Source: Rhizobium sp. EC-SD404 (GTDB lineage: Bacteria > Pseudomonadota > Alphaproteobacteria > Rhizobiales > Rhizobiaceae). From it: DNA of 64,000 bases. The position numbers were made by a program, and so were the translations under genes. The notes under the pieces are model-generated. The model had not been told where the DNA came from. It did not search any database and saw nothing but the letters and a program-made list of their open reading frames with translations. Shown here in pieces: positions 20,405 through 29,639 of this stretch (position 1 is its first letter; each line of letters opens with the position of its first letter). Where the stretch lies: assembly GCF_902498825.1 (NCBI RefSeq), contig NZ_LR701459.1:1966414-2030413 (forward strand), given 5' to 3'.

Positions 20405-22000
20405 TTATTCCGCGATGTCGACGCCGTCGAACGTCATGTCGCCGAGCGGGCTCTGGACGAAGCCGCTGACTTCATTGCGCATCGGGACGTAGACAACCGA
20501 GTGAGCGATCGTCGCCCAAGGAGCTTCTTCCTTGAAGATTTCCTGAGCCTGCGTATAGAGCTCGGCACGCTCTTCCTGGGTCGGAAGCGTCTTGGCTTCC
20601 TGGACGAGCGCGTCGAATTCCTCGTTGCACCACTGAGCACGGTTGGCGCCACCGATGGCATCGCAGCCCAGCAGAACGGCAAGGAAGTTGTCCGGATCAC
20701 CGTTGTCACCGGTCCAGCCGAGGAGCACGGCACCGTCACGGTCTTCAGCGGAAGAACGCTCCAGATATTCGCCCCACTCGTAGGAAACGATCTCGACGTC
20801 GACGCCGATCGCATTGAAGTCAGCCTGCATCAGCTCGGCCATGCGGCGTGCGTTCGGGTTGTACGGGCGCGAGACGGGCATCGCCCAGATCTTCATGGAC
20901 AGATCGGTGACGCCGGCTTCTTCGAGAGCCGCCTGGGCAGCTTCCGGATCGTACTCGTCGTCCGTCAGATTGTCGTTGTAGGACCACATCGTCGGCGGGA
21001 TCGGCGCCTTGGCGACGGTGCCGGCGCCCTGGTAGACGGCGTCGATGATCGCCTGCTTGTTGATCGCCATGTTCAGAGCGCGGCGAACTTCAGGGCGATC
21101 GAAGGGCTCCTGCTGCGTGTTGTAGGCGAAGTAGCCGACGTTCAGGCCTTCCTGTTCCATGACGGTCAGGTCGGCGTTCTGCTGCAGGCTCTCGAGGTCG
21201 GCCGGGTTCGGGAAGGCCATGATGTGGCACTCGCCGGCGGCCAGACGCTGCTGGCGGACCGAAGCGTCCGTGGTGATCGCGAAGACGAGATCGTCGATCG
21301 GCTGCACGCCTGCCCAGTACTCATCGAACGACGAATAACGGATGGCGGCATCGGCCTGGTAGGCGACGAACTGGAACGGGCCGGTGCCGATCGGTGCCTG
21401 GTTGAGCTGCTCGGGCGTACCGGCTGCCTCGAGCTGGTCGGCATATTCCTTCGACATGATCGAAGCGAACGGCATGGCAAGGTTGGCGAGGAACGGTGCG
21501 TTCGGCGCCGTCAACGTGAACTTGACCGTTAGATCGTCGACCTTCTCGATCGATGCGACGAGGTCAGGCATCGACATGGAGTTGTAGTATTCCCACGAAG
21601 CGCCGGAGACGTAGGCGTTGTAGGAATTCTCAGCATCACCCTGGCGCTCGAACGAGAAGATCACGTCGTCGGCGTTGACGTCGCGGGTCGGAGTGAAGGT
21701 TTCACTGGTGTGAAACTTGACGCCTTCGCGCAGCTTGAAGGTGTACTCCAGGCCATCGTCGGAGACTTCGAAGCTTTCAGCCAGGCCCGGCTCGGTTTCG
21801 GTCGTGCCCTTCTTGAACTCGAGCAGGCGGTTGTAGATCGGGTGCGCGGAAGCATCGAAGGTCGTGCCGGCCGTATAGAGCGCGGGGTCGAAGCCTTCAG
21901 GCGAGCCTTCCGAGCAATAAACGAGCGTCTTGGCCTGCGCAGCCGCTCCGAAGCAGGCCACGAGCATCGTCGTAGCCAAAAGCGTCTTGAGGTGACTCAT
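20405..22000 (-). CDS. dppA: dipeptide-binding periplasmic protein DppA
   Basis: A 531-residue SBP family 5 protein. The signal peptide MSHLKTLLATTMLVACFG-AAAQA is cleaved before KTLVYCSEGSPEGFDP, which is nearly the same as mature E. coli DppA; GTGPFQF, VSRPYNPNARRMAEL and GWTGDNGDPDNF are further shared stretches. It captures di- and tripeptides, possibly heme or aminolevulinate as in some relatives. The frame is open to 22447, but ATG 22000 has AGGGGAA eight bases before it. A terminator-like hairpin separates it from dppB, and another separates it from dgcA upstream. Confidence 0.96.
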   Translation of the reverse strand: MSHLKTLLATTMLVACFGAAAQAKTLVYCSEGSPEGFDPALYTAGTTFDASAHPIYNRLLEFKKGTTETEPGLAESFEVSDDGLEYTFKLREGVKFHTSETFTPTRDVNADDVIFSFERQGDAENSYNAYVSGASWEYYNSMSMPDLVASIEKVDDLTVKFTLTAPNAPFLANLAMPFASIMSKEYADQLEAAGTPEQLNQAPIGTGPFQFVAYQADAAIRYSSFDEYWAGVQPIDDLVFAITTDASVRQQRLAAGECHIMAFPNPADLESLQQNADLTVMEQEGLNVGYFAYNTQQEPFDRPEVRRALNMAINKQAIIDAVYQGAGTVAKAPIPPTMWSYNDNLTDDEYDPEAAQAALEEAGVTDLSMKIWAMPVSRPYNPNARRMAELMQADFNAIGVDVEIVSYEWGEYLERSSAEDRDGAVLLGWTGDNGDPDNFLAVLLGCDAIGGANRAQWCNEEFDALVQEAKTLPTQEERAELYTQAQEIFKEEAPWATIAHSVVYVPMRNEVSGFVQSPLGDMTFDGVDIAE

Positions 22001-22225
22001 AATAGCGTTCCCCTGGAACTGGTTTTGAAGGAAGTTTTCTTTTGAACGCCTGAACCGATCCGAATTGGTGGAGAAAACGGCCATCAGGTTGGGTTCTGGT
22101 CTGAAGCAAACGTCAATCTGCAGGGAATTGCAACGCAAGCATTGCGGTTTTTTTGACTGGATGATCAAACCGTAAAGATCGCGCAATAAAATTACGCCGG
22201 TTGCGCCGCGCAAGACCATTTCCCA

Positions 22226-22247
22226 CAAAAATGCTGCGTCGCAGCAT
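22226..22247 (-). terminator. intrinsic terminator after dgcA
   Basis: On the minus strand ATGCTGC and GCAGCAT (22247-22241 and 22237-22231) pair around a three-base loop and run straight into five T residues (22231-22227). It lies about 35 bases after the dgcA stop and implies that dppA has its own promoter in the remaining 225 bases, where I could not identify convincing -35/-10 boxes. Confidence 0.75.
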
Positions 22248-22281
22248 AATCGTGCTGTGGATAGGCGATCCGGCGCAATAT

Positions 22282-23265
22282 TTATCCCCAGAGAGCAGGC
22301 GACGCAGGCCACACCATGGAGCCCTCGTAATGCATCGGATTTTGACGGTCTTCGGCTAGCAGTAAGGGACCGTCGAGATCGATGATTGCGGCGCCCTGCG
22401 CGGCGATGATGGCCGGTGCCATGGCCAGCGAAGAACCCACCATGCATCCGACCATCAGCGAGAAGCCTGCAGCAAGAGCGTCTTCGCGCAGTGCCAGCGC
22501 TTCTGTCAGCCCGCCTGTCTTATCGAGCTTGATGTTGACCATGTCGTAGCGGCCCTTAAGTCCTGCAAGCGATGTCCGGTCATGGCAGCTTTCGTCGGCA
22601 CAGACGGGCAGGGGCCGATGGATCTCGCCGAGCATGGCGTCCTGGCCGACTGGCAGCGGCTGTTCGACCATCGCCACCCCGAGTTGCAGGAGATAGGGCG
22701 CGATTTCGGAATAGAGCTCCGCGGTCCAGCCTTCGTTTGCGTCGACGATGATCGTCGCCTGCGGCGCACCGGCGCGAACCGCTTCGAGCCGCGCGATGTC
22801 GTTCTCGCCACCGAGCTTGAGCTTGAGAAGAGGTCGTCCGGCGTTCTCCTCAGCTTTCCGGCGCATCGTCGCCGGTTCGGCCAGAGACAGCGTGTAGGCG
22901 GTCTCAAGCGCCGTCGGCGCTGCCAGACCCGCCAGTTCGTGGACCGGCCGGCCGGCACGCTTGGCTTCGAGATCCCAGAAAGCGCAGTCGAGCGCATTGC
23001 GCGCAGCCCCGGCGGGCAGACGTTCCTGCAGGCTTTTTCGATCGAGCGCCCCGGAAGCGATCTCATCGGCAAGATGTCGGATTTCTGTAATCACGCCTTC
23101 GACAGTCTCGCCGTAGCGGGCGTAGGGAACGCATTCGCCCCAGCCCATGAGATCGTCATCGGTGAGCTTTACAGTGACGACCCGCGCCTGGGTGCGCGAT
23201 CCGCGCGAAATGGTGAAGACATCCTTCAGGGCGAAGACATCTTCGCTGACATCAAGCTTGATCAT
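22282..23265 (-). CDS. dgcA: enolase-superfamily racemase/epimerase, DgcA type
   Basis: A 327-residue muconate-lactonizing-subgroup enolase. The acid/base lysines are in KLKLGG and NIKLDKTGG, and the metal ligands in VDANEGW, VEQPLP and CADESC. Relatives are L-Ala-D/L-Glu epimerases and the N-acetyl-D-glutamate racemase DgcA. I choose DgcA because the gene directly follows dgcN (three bases apart), the pair described for D-glutamate breakdown. The nearby dipeptide importer leaves the murein-dipeptide epimerase option open. The enzyme is cytoplasmic and a terminator follows. Confidence 0.85.
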   Translation of the reverse strand: MIKLDVSEDVFALKDVFTISRGSRTQARVVTVKLTDDDLMGWGECVPYARYGETVEGVITEIRHLADEIASGALDRKSLQERLPAGAARNALDCAFWDLEAKRAGRPVHELAGLAAPTALETAYTLSLAEPATMRRKAEENAGRPLLKLKLGGENDIARLEAVRAGAPQATIIVDANEGWTAELYSEIAPYLLQLGVAMVEQPLPVGQDAMLGEIHRPLPVCADESCHDRTSLAGLKGRYDMVNIKLDKTGGLTEALALREDALAAGFSLMVGCMVGSSLAMAPAIIAAQGAAIIDLDGPLLLAEDRQNPMHYEGSMVWPASPALWG

Positions 23266-23268
23266 CGC

Positions 23269-24270
23269 TCAGACCAGTGCCTCGACGAGCCTTGCCGCCC
23301 CGTGACGGTATGGATCGACGGTGGGAAGGCCCATCCGCGCTTCGATGTCCTCCAGAAGCCGGCGCGCTTCATCCTCGCCGAGCGCCGCCGTGTTGATCGA
23401 TATGCCCGTGACGATGCAATCGGGATTGACGATGCGAGCCATTTTCAAGGCGATGTCGCGCAGATCTTCCAGCGATGGCAGCGCATAGGAAGGCAGGCCG
23501 CGCATATGGGTGCGTGTCGGTTCGTGGCAAAGCACCAGAGCGTCCGGCTGACCGCCATGGATCAGCGCCAGCGTCACGCCGGAATAGGAGGCGTGGAAGA
23601 GGCTTCCCTGTCCCTCGATGAGATCCCAGTGATCAGGATCGTTGTCGGGGGTGAGCCATTCGACGCTTCCGGCCATGAAATCGGCAACGACGGCATCCAG
23701 CGGAACGCCGTTGCCGGTGATGAGGATGCCGGTCTGGCCGGTTGCCCGGAACGTCGCCTTCTGGCCCCGCGCCGTCATTTCCCGTTCCATGGCGAGTGCT
23801 GTGTACATCTTGCCGACCGAGCAATCGGTGCCGACCGCCAGGCAGCGCTTACCCCGCCGACGTTCGCCGTTCGCGATGGGATAGTCGACGCTCGGCACGC
23901 GCACATCATGCAGCGATCGCCCATTGGCCTCGGCGGCGCGCACCAGTTCAGGCTCGTCGGTCAGGAGGTTGTGGAGACCGGAGGCAACGTCGAGGCCGGC
24001 TTCGAGTGCCTGAACCAGAACTGCGATCCAGTCCTTGGAGATCACGCCGCCCCGATTGGCGACGCCGACGACGAGCGTCTTGACGCCATTCGCCACGGCT
24101 TCCTCGATCGTCATGTCGGGCAGGCGCATGTCCGCCTTGCAGCCGGGCAGCCGAAATCGTCCGATTGCGAAATCCGGCCGCCAGTCGCGAATGCCCTGGG
24201 CAACCTTCGCCGCAAGCGGGTCGGCCGCATCACCGAGAAAAAGCAGATAGGGCGTCGGGATCATCGTCAT
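23269..24270 (-). CDS. dgcN: DUF1611 family N-acetyltransferase, DgcN type
   Basis: A 333-residue protein with an N-terminal Rossmann-like domain (ending VGVANRGGVIS) and a C-terminal P-loop domain with AVGTDCSVGKMYTALA. DUF1611 proteins paired with DgcA were reported to N-acetylate D-glutamate so that it can be racemised. The open frame extends far upstream, opposite the DUF808 gene, but homology begins at MTMIPTPYLLFLG; ATG 24270 has GGAG eleven bases upstream and ATG 24264 is an alternative. It heads the dgcN-dgcA unit. The enzymatic role is from family knowledge, not visible in the sequence. Confidence 0.85.
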   Translation of the reverse strand: MTMIPTPYLLFLGDAADPLAAKVAQGIRDWRPDFAIGRFRLPGCKADMRLPDMTIEEAVANGVKTLVVGVANRGGVISKDWIAVLVQALEAGLDVASGLHNLLTDEPELVRAAEANGRSLHDVRVPSVDYPIANGERRRGKRCLAVGTDCSVGKMYTALAMEREMTARGQKATFRATGQTGILITGNGVPLDAVVADFMAGSVEWLTPDNDPDHWDLIEGQGSLFHASYSGVTLALIHGGQPDALVLCHEPTRTHMRGLPSYALPSLEDLRDIALKMARIVNPDCIVTGISINTAALGEDEARRLLEDIEARMGLPTVDPYRHGAARLVEALV

Positions 24271-24445
24271 TTCGCAGTCGGCTCCAGAATTCGGTTCGCA
24301 CAAGCCTAGCGATGACGCCAACGTGGCGAAAGGGGAAAGGTCGCAGTGCACAAAGCGTAGCCGTCCGGAACGCTCTGGCTTCGCCGAACTTATCAGGTAG
24401 ATTGCATCCTTCTTGACCGCGACGGGCACCATCCATGAGACGCAA

Positions 24446-25462
24446 ATGAGCGGGCTGCTGGCACTCCTCGACGACGTTGCCGCCCTCACCAAGCTTGCGG
24501 CAGCGCAAATCGACGACATCACCGCGCAAGCGTCGCGGGTCGGCGTCAAGGTCGCCGGCGCCGTGATCGACGATACGGCAAAGGCCGGCGCGAAGTCGCT
24601 CGGCGTCGTCGTCGACGATGCGGCGGTGACGCCCAAATACGTCCAGAACCTACCGGCTGCCCGCGAACTGCCCATCGTCTGGAAGATCGCGCGCGGCTCG
24701 ATCTTCAACAAGCTGGTGATCCTGCTTCCCGTGGCGCTGGTGCTCGATACGTTCGCGCCCTGGCTGATCACGCCACTGCTCATGCTGGGCGGCGCGTATC
24801 TCTGCTTCGAGGGCGCTGAAAAAATCCTGCACCTCTTCGCGCCGCACGAAGAGGGGAAAGAGCATGCCGAAACGCTCGATGCCGCCCATCTCGAAGAGCA
24901 GCGAGTGGCAGGGGCCATCAAGACTGACTTCATCCTGTCGGCGGAAATCATGACGATCGCCCTTGCCGCGATCGAGGCGGAAGGCATCGTCTCGCGCGGA
25001 GTGGTCCTCGCCCTCGTCGCCATCGGCATCACGGCGCTCGTCTACGGCGCCGTGGCGCTTCTCGTGAAGGCCGACGATTTTGGCTTGAAGCTCGCACAGG
25101 TCGGCAGGCTCGGGGTCACCCGCTCCATCGGGCGCGGCATCGTCAAGGGCATGCCGGGCGTGATGACGGCGATCTCCACCATCGGAACGGCAGCGATGCT
25201 GTGGGTCGGCGGTTCGATCGTGCTGCACGGCCTCGAAGTGTTCGGTTTCGGCGGTCTCAGTCACATGATCGAAGATGTGGCCCATGGCGCCGCAGCGCTT
25301 TTGCCGGCGGCGGAAGGCGCCGTGACCTGGATCGTTACCGCAGCGCTCGACGGCGTGTTCGGCCTCGCACTCGGCCTGCTTCTCGTCCCGTTTGTCACGC
25401 GCGTGCTGACGCCGATCACGAATGCGGTTCGCGGCAAGAAGGAAGCGCCCGCCGGACATTGA
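24446..25462 (+). CDS. DUF808 family inner-membrane protein (YedI-like)
   Basis: A 338-residue membrane protein starting MSGLLALLDDVAALTKLAAA, the hallmark of DUF808. About six hydrophobic segments follow, beginning with NKLVILLPVALVLDTFAPWL and LLMLGGAYLCFEGAEK. The frame is open upstream to 24413, but the ATG at 24446 matches the family start, although its ribosome binding site is weak. No function is established for the family. It stands alone, divergent from dgcN (175 bases between starts, nothing identifiable there) and convergent with xseA, with 22 bases between stops. Confidence 0.9.
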   Translation: MSGLLALLDDVAALTKLAAAQIDDITAQASRVGVKVAGAVIDDTAKAGAKSLGVVVDDAAVTPKYVQNLPAARELPIVWKIARGSIFNKLVILLPVALVLDTFAPWLITPLLMLGGAYLCFEGAEKILHLFAPHEEGKEHAETLDAAHLEEQRVAGAIKTDFILSAEIMTIALAAIEAEGIVSRGVVLALVAIGITALVYGAVALLVKADDFGLKLAQVGRLGVTRSIGRGIVKGMPGVMTAISTIGTAAMLWVGGSIVLHGLEVFGFGGLSHMIEDVAHGAAALLPAAEGAVTWIVTAALDGVFGLALGLLLVPFVTRVLTPITNAVRGKKEAPAGH

Positions 25463-25484
25463 GCGCTTGCGGCAGCCTGGAAGA

Positions 25485-27083
25485 CTAGAACAGCGTTCCC
25501 TGCTTCGGCTTGACCGCCTCATCCTCTGACGCAGGTGTCTTGCGGACAGGCTTTCTCGGTGCCGAGCCGTCCAAGGCAAGTGCGTCGACGGAACCGTCGG
25601 CAAACTTCAGCGAAAGTCGCTGGCCGGAACCGATCTGTTCGGCAAGCGAAAGGGCTTGCCCGGCTTCATCGCGCACGATCGCATAACCGCGCTTCAGCAC
25701 ATTGTCGGGATTGAGGGAGCCGAGGACCCGGGATTGCTCGATCATCTGTCCACGCAAGCGCTCGAGCCGCCTTGCAATCGCACGATCGGCCCGTTCCTGT
25801 CGCGCAGCGACCGTCTCCGAAAACCGTTCGATACGCAGTTCGATGGGGCGAAGGCTGAGCTGGGACTCGAGCCGGGTCAGCCCCGAGCGGGTCCGATCGA
25901 GCCGGCGCTCCACGATGCGCTCGCTCTTGGCGATGAGATCCGTCACGCGTTGACGGCGATCCTTGATGCGCCCATCGAGCGCCATCGGCGTCAGCCGGCT
26001 TGCCCGCGCTTCGAAGGCGCGGCGTTTGTTCAAGGTGTTGAGTTCCAGCGCGCGACCGAGCTTTGCCGACACCTCGTCGAAATGGCGCCGAGGCAGCGCA
26101 AACAGCGTGTCGATCGAGGGCAGGGCGCGGGCCGTCTGTCGCAGCACCTGACGGCGCTGGTCGAGATGTCTTGACATGCAGCCGCTGAGCCGTGCCGAGA
26201 GCTGGGAAAGCCCGGCTTCGAGATCGGCTTTGACCGGCACAGCCATCTCTGCGGCACCGGTCGGCGTCGGCGCGCGGCGGTCGGCGGCGTGGTCGATCAG
26301 CGTCCAGTCCGTTTCGTGGCCGACGGCGGAGATCAACGGGATGCTGGAACTTGCGGCCGCACGCACGACGATTTCGTCGTTGAACCCCCAGAGGTCTTCC
26401 AGGCTGCCGCCGCCGCGGGCGACGATCAGGACATCCGGCCGCGGGATCGCCCCGTCTTTAGGCAAAGCGTTGAAGCCGGCGATCGCGTTCGAGACTTCCG
26501 TCCCTGTCGTCTCACCCTGGACGCGCACCGGCCAGACGAGCACATGCACGGGAAAGCGGTCGCGGATGCGGTGCAGGATATCGCGGATCACGGCACCGGT
26601 CGGCGATGTCACGACACCGATCGTCATCGGCATGAAGGGCAGGGCACGCTTGCGCGCATCCTCGAACAGCCCCTCGGCGGCGAGCTTTCGCCGGCGCTCT
26701 TCCAGAAGCGCCATCAGCGCACCGGCACCGGCAGGCTCGAGCGCTTCGATCACGATCTGGTATTTCGACGAACCGGGATAGGTCGTGACCTTGCCCGTCG
26801 CGATCACTTCCATGCCTTCCTCGGGCTTGAAGCGAAGCTTGGCAAAGGAGGTGCGCCAGATGACGGCCTCGATGCGGGAGCGATCGTCCTTCAGCGAGAA
26901 ATAGGCGTGGCCGGAAGAATGCGGGCCGCGATAGCCCGAGATTTCACCGCGCACGCGCACATGGCCGAACGCATCCTCGACCGTTCGTTTGATCGAGCCT
27001 GAAATCTCGCTGACGGTGAATTCGGTGAGATTCGTCACGGCCTGCGATGCCGTCGGAGAATCGATATCGAAAAAGTCGCTCAT
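25485..27083 (-). CDS. xseA: exodeoxyribonuclease VII large subunit
   Basis: A 532-residue catalytic subunit of the ExoVII nuclease, which degrades single-stranded DNA into oligonucleotides. The N-terminal OB fold ([20 protein letters not shown]) binds ssDNA, the catalytic region contains [19 protein letters not shown] and [12 protein letters not shown], and a long coiled coil spans about residues 290-440. The C-terminus carries an added charged tail ([19 protein letters not shown]). The small subunit XseB is not in this window, as is usual in this group. A LysR gene lies upstream on the same strand. Confidence 0.96.
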   Translation of the reverse strand: MSDFFDIDSPTASQAVTNLTEFTVSEISGSIKRTVEDAFGHVRVRGEISGYRGPHSSGHAYFSLKDDRSRIEAVIWRTSFAKLRFKPEEGMEVIATGKVTTYPGSSKYQIVIEALEPAGAGALMALLEERRRKLAAEGLFEDARKRALPFMPMTIGVVTSPTGAVIRDILHRIRDRFPVHVLVWPVRVQGETTGTEVSNAIAGFNALPKDGAIPRPDVLIVARGGGSLEDLWGFNDEIVVRAAASSSIPLISAVGHETDWTLIDHAADRRAPTPTGAAEMAVPVKADLEAGLSQLSARLSGCMSRHLDQRRQVLRQTARALPSIDTLFALPRRHFDEVSAKLGRALELNTLNKRRAFEARASRLTPMALDGRIKDRRQRVTDLIAKSERIVERRLDRTRSGLTRLESQLSLRPIELRIERFSETVAARQERADRAIARRLERLRGQMIEQSRVLGSLNPDNVLKRGYAIVRDEAGQALSLAEQIGSGQRLSLKFADGSVDALALDGSAPRKPVRKTPASEDEAVKPKQGTLF

Positions 27084-27128
27084 CGCACCATTGCGCCCGA
27101 TCGCTTCGAGAGGGTCAAGCGATGCCGC

Positions 27129-28079
27129 CTACCAGCCCGGCATCAGGTGCCCGTTGCGCTGGCGCGGGCGCATCTGCACGAAGCCCTGATCGCTCTCTTC
27201 CATGGCGGCAAGCGGCATCGGTGTGATGTTGTCGAGGCTGGCCGAAATATGCTGGCTGATCGCGTTCATCAGCGAGGCCGGCACGCCCGGCCGACGCATG
27301 ATGCCGATCTGCGCGGGCGCCAGCGGCGGGAACCCATCCGCCGGCGAGAGAATGCGCATTCCCGGCCTGAGCGCCGCTTCTGGCAGCAGCGAAACCGCCA
27401 GCCCCGCCAGCACCGCGGAAGCAACCACGGTCGAGGACCAGCTCGTGAACAGGATCTGATAGTCGCGGTCGACCGAATCGAGCGCTGCGCAGGCGAGCTG
27501 ACGCCACTGGCAATTTCGCCGTCCAACGGCAAGCGGCAGCGGCGTCGTCTCGTGCGCCGTGTGGTTGGCCGAAGACACCCAGTGGAGAGGCTCCGTGCGC
27601 ACCACTTCCGATTGGCGTACGCGCGGATTGTGCGTCACCAGGGCAATGTCGAGCTCTCCGCGCGCCATCTTTTCCCCGAGGTCGTTGGAGGATTCGCACA
27701 CGATATAGAGTTCGACGTTCGGATTGGACTTGGCGAAACGCGCGATGATTTCCGGCAGGAAACGATCCGCATAGTCGTCCGGCGTCCCTATCCGCAGCAG
27801 TCCCTCCAGACGGTTCTCGTCGAAGGCGGCCAGCGTCTCTTCGTTCAGCCGCAGCATGCGTCGCGCATAGATGATCAGCTTTTCGCCGTCTTCCGTCAGG
27901 CGGTTGGTGCGCCCGTCCTTGACGAAGAGCGGCTTGCCGATCCGCTCCTCCAGCCTGCGCATCTGCATGGAGACGGCTGACTGAGTCTTGTGCACACTGT
28001 CGGCCGCGCGGGTGAAGGAGCCTGCGTCGACGATGGCTGCGAACGTTTTGAGCTGATCGATATCCAAGGGGGCCGGCAT
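27129..28079 (-). CDS. LysR family transcriptional regulator
   Basis: A 316-residue regulator. The helix-turn-helix occupies about residues 5-60 (LKTFAAIVDAGSFTRAADSV, then TQSAVSMQMRRLEERIG), followed by the periplasmic-binding-like effector domain (GLLRIGTPDDYADRFLPE). I start at the ATG at 28079 (MPAPLDIDQ), which fits LysR family lengths; in-frame ATGs at 28097 and 28094 are possible. The divergent neighbour is a DUF1127 protein, a pairing seen in other rhizobia. The shared 276-base gap has a cluster of GATCA half-sites that may be its operator. Confidence 0.9.
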   Translation of the reverse strand: MPAPLDIDQLKTFAAIVDAGSFTRAADSVHKTQSAVSMQMRRLEERIGKPLFVKDGRTNRLTEDGEKLIIYARRMLRLNEETLAAFDENRLEGLLRIGTPDDYADRFLPEIIARFAKSNPNVELYIVCESSNDLGEKMARGELDIALVTHNPRVRQSEVVRTEPLHWVSSANHTAHETTPLPLAVGRRNCQWRQLACAALDSVDRDYQILFTSWSSTVVASAVLAGLAVSLLPEAALRPGMRILSPADGFPPLAPAQIGIMRRPGVPASLMNAISQHISASLDNITPMPLAAMEESDQGFVQMRPRQRNGHLMPGW

Positions 28080-28135
28080 GGGTGTCGTCCACATCATAAA
28101 GATTGATGCTTACCATTAGAAACATTCGCTGGAAC

Positions 28136-28181
28136 GATCAATGTGATTCTGCGATCACTCTGAGCGTTCACACTCGTGATC
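28136..28181. promoter_or_regulatory. cluster of GATCA/TGATC half-sites between LysR and DUF1127 genes
   Basis: Within 46 bases there are GATCA (28136-28140), GTGAT (28143-28147), GATCAC (28153-28158) and GTGATC (28176-28181). The second and third form an inverted repeat with a six-base centre, and the last two form one with 17 bases between. This arrangement suits a LysR-type regulator binding several sites. Confidence 0.4.
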
Positions 28182-28321
28182 AACGAAGCTCGTCACAACC
28201 GACGCGAACCATTTTCAAAATTGGGTTCTCGTCGGGTGGGTTTCTGCGACCACAATTTGGGAAACCGGGCACGTCAAGAGAGCACACGCCGCCCGAACTG
28301 AAACTGCTCTCCATCATCGGT

Positions 28322-28340
28322 CGCCGGCTGGAAACCGGCG
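28322..28340 (+). other. 5' leader hairpin before DUF1127 gene
   Basis: CGCCGG (28322-28327) pairs with CCGGCG (28335-28340) across CTGGAAA, two bases before the AAGGAG ribosome binding site at 28343-28348. It may affect mRNA stability or translation. Confidence 0.4.
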
Positions 28341-28355
28341 CGAAGGAGCACTGCC

Positions 28356-28643
28356 ATGAAGACGATCGAAACCCGCCCCGATCTCGATATCGCCCCTGCA
28401 CGGATCACCGCGTCCGTAATCGCCAAAGCGATGGCGTTCCGTCTTCTCACCGTGTTCCGCGCGCTGCGAAATCGCAAGCAGGTCATGTATCTTGAAGACT
28501 TCACCGAGGAGCAACTGGCCGATATCGGCCTGACGCGGGGCGATCTCCTGACCTCGCTCGAAAGTCCTTGGTATGACGACCCGTCGCAGCATCTGTCGCG
28601 CTCGGTTTGGCAGCGGCGCAGCCGCATTCGTCCCCGGGCCTGA
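28356..28643 (+). CDS. DUF1127 domain protein
   Basis: A 95-residue basic protein. The DUF1127 motif is at residues about 25-60: FRALRNRKQVMYLEDFTEE followed by QLADIGLTRGDL. The N-terminal 25 residues and the arginine-rich end (VWQRRSRIRPRA) are variable. Members in other alphaproteobacteria affect RNA turnover and phosphate or stress responses, so a small RNA-related regulator is possible here. ATG 28356 has AAGGAG seven bases upstream. It is divergent from the LysR gene and ends before a strong terminator. Confidence 0.85.
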   Translation: MKTIETRPDLDIAPARITASVIAKAMAFRLLTVFRALRNRKQVMYLEDFTEEQLADIGLTRGDLLTSLESPWYDDPSQHLSRSVWQRRSRIRPRA

Positions 28644-28708
28644 TCCGGACGGCCGAGCCGTCCTCACTTACCGCGCGGCGCTCTCGTTGCCCCGAGAGCC
28701 GCGCACCG

Positions 28709-28743
28709 CGCATGCCCCGCGTCACGCGGGGCATGCGTCGTTT
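28709..28743 (+). terminator. intrinsic terminator after DUF1127 gene
   Basis: CGCATGCCCCGC (28709-28720) pairs perfectly with GCGGGGCATGCG (28726-28737) over a five-base loop, then TCGTTT. A shorter CTCTCG/CGAGAG hairpin precedes it near 28681-28697. It lies between the convergent DUF1127 and DUF937 genes and may serve both. Confidence 0.75.
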
Positions 28744-28756
28744 CAGGCAGTGCGCA

Positions 28757-29563
28757 TCATGACTGGCGCTTCATGCCGTCGAGATACTGGTCGAAGATCT
28801 GGTCCATGGACTTGGCGTAACCGGTCTGGACCTCACGCCCCGCATCGAACATCTGTCCGAACATCCCGTCCAGCGTGGCCTTCTGATCGCCGCGCTTGTG
28901 CTCGGGCGCCGGTTCGTCCGCTTCAGGCGGCGGTTCGGTGTCGGACGTCCGGTTCTGCCCGAACATCGTCTCCATCATATCGTTGAAATTGCCGAAGACC
29001 GGGTTGTCGAAGGGCGAGGCCGCTTGCGGCTTGGGTTCCGGCAGATCCTCGCGGCCGGCCGCCTGGTAGCGGATCATCTGCTTCAGCATGTCGCCGAAGA
29101 AGTCGGGGCCGGTAACCATCGGATTTTGCGCCCGAGCGGCCTGGTTGTTCGCCTGCGTGTAGAGCCCGCCCATGACCATCGAGGCGAGCACCGGCAGCAT
29201 CTGCTTGAAGATGTCCTGGCCGATACCAGTCGCCGATGCCGCCTGTTCTGCGACCTTGCGGCTGAGATCCTTGGACCCGAAGATATGCCCGAGAATGCCG
29301 TTTCCTTCCTGCACGCCCTGCGGCGTGAAGGCCGCTTGGGCGTCCTCGAAATAGCGGCGGTGATGGCCATCGGATAGCGCAGAGAGAAATGCGGCCATGG
29401 GCGCAGAGCCTGCCGTGTTGCGCTTCAGCCCAGCCGAAAAGGCAGGCGCGAGTGCCGCCATCGCTTGGGCGACCTGCGCCTCGGAAAGCCCGAACCGGCG
29501 CGCCATTTCGGCGGTGGCATGGCCATTGGCGGCCTGCTGCATCATGTCGTAAAGCGGCATCAT
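28757..29563 (-). CDS. DUF937 domain protein
   Basis: A 268-residue protein. Residues 1-150 resemble DUF937/YidB-like proteins (LYDMMQQAANGHATAEMARR, GILGHIFGSKDLS, FKQMLPVLASMVMGGLYTQ). The rest is glutamine-, proline- and acid-rich and poorly conserved in appearance, with repeated FGQ/FGN short motifs. No signal peptide is seen. I start at ATG 29563, with GGGAGG ten bases upstream; ATG 29560 follows at once and a TTG at 29581 is less likely. Function is unknown for the family. gshA lies 76 bases upstream on the same strand. Confidence 0.8.
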   Translation of the reverse strand: MMPLYDMMQQAANGHATAEMARRFGLSEAQVAQAMAALAPAFSAGLKRNTAGSAPMAAFLSALSDGHHRRYFEDAQAAFTPQGVQEGNGILGHIFGSKDLSRKVAEQAASATGIGQDIFKQMLPVLASMVMGGLYTQANNQAARAQNPMVTGPDFFGDMLKQMIRYQAAGREDLPEPKPQAASPFDNPVFGNFNDMMETMFGQNRTSDTEPPPEADEPAPEHKRGDQKATLDGMFGQMFDAGREVQTGYAKSMDQIFDQYLDGMKRQS

Positions 29564-29639
29564 CGGCGGTCGTCCTCCCAAACATTTGCTTGGCAGGAAC
29601 TATAGGCCGAATGGGCTCAACCTGAAACGGGGGCCAGGC

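Noticed and set aside
22582-24309. 575-residue plus-strand frame opposite dgcA and dgcN
   Set aside because: Antisense to two adjacent enzymes with catalytic motifs; no start signal or domain.
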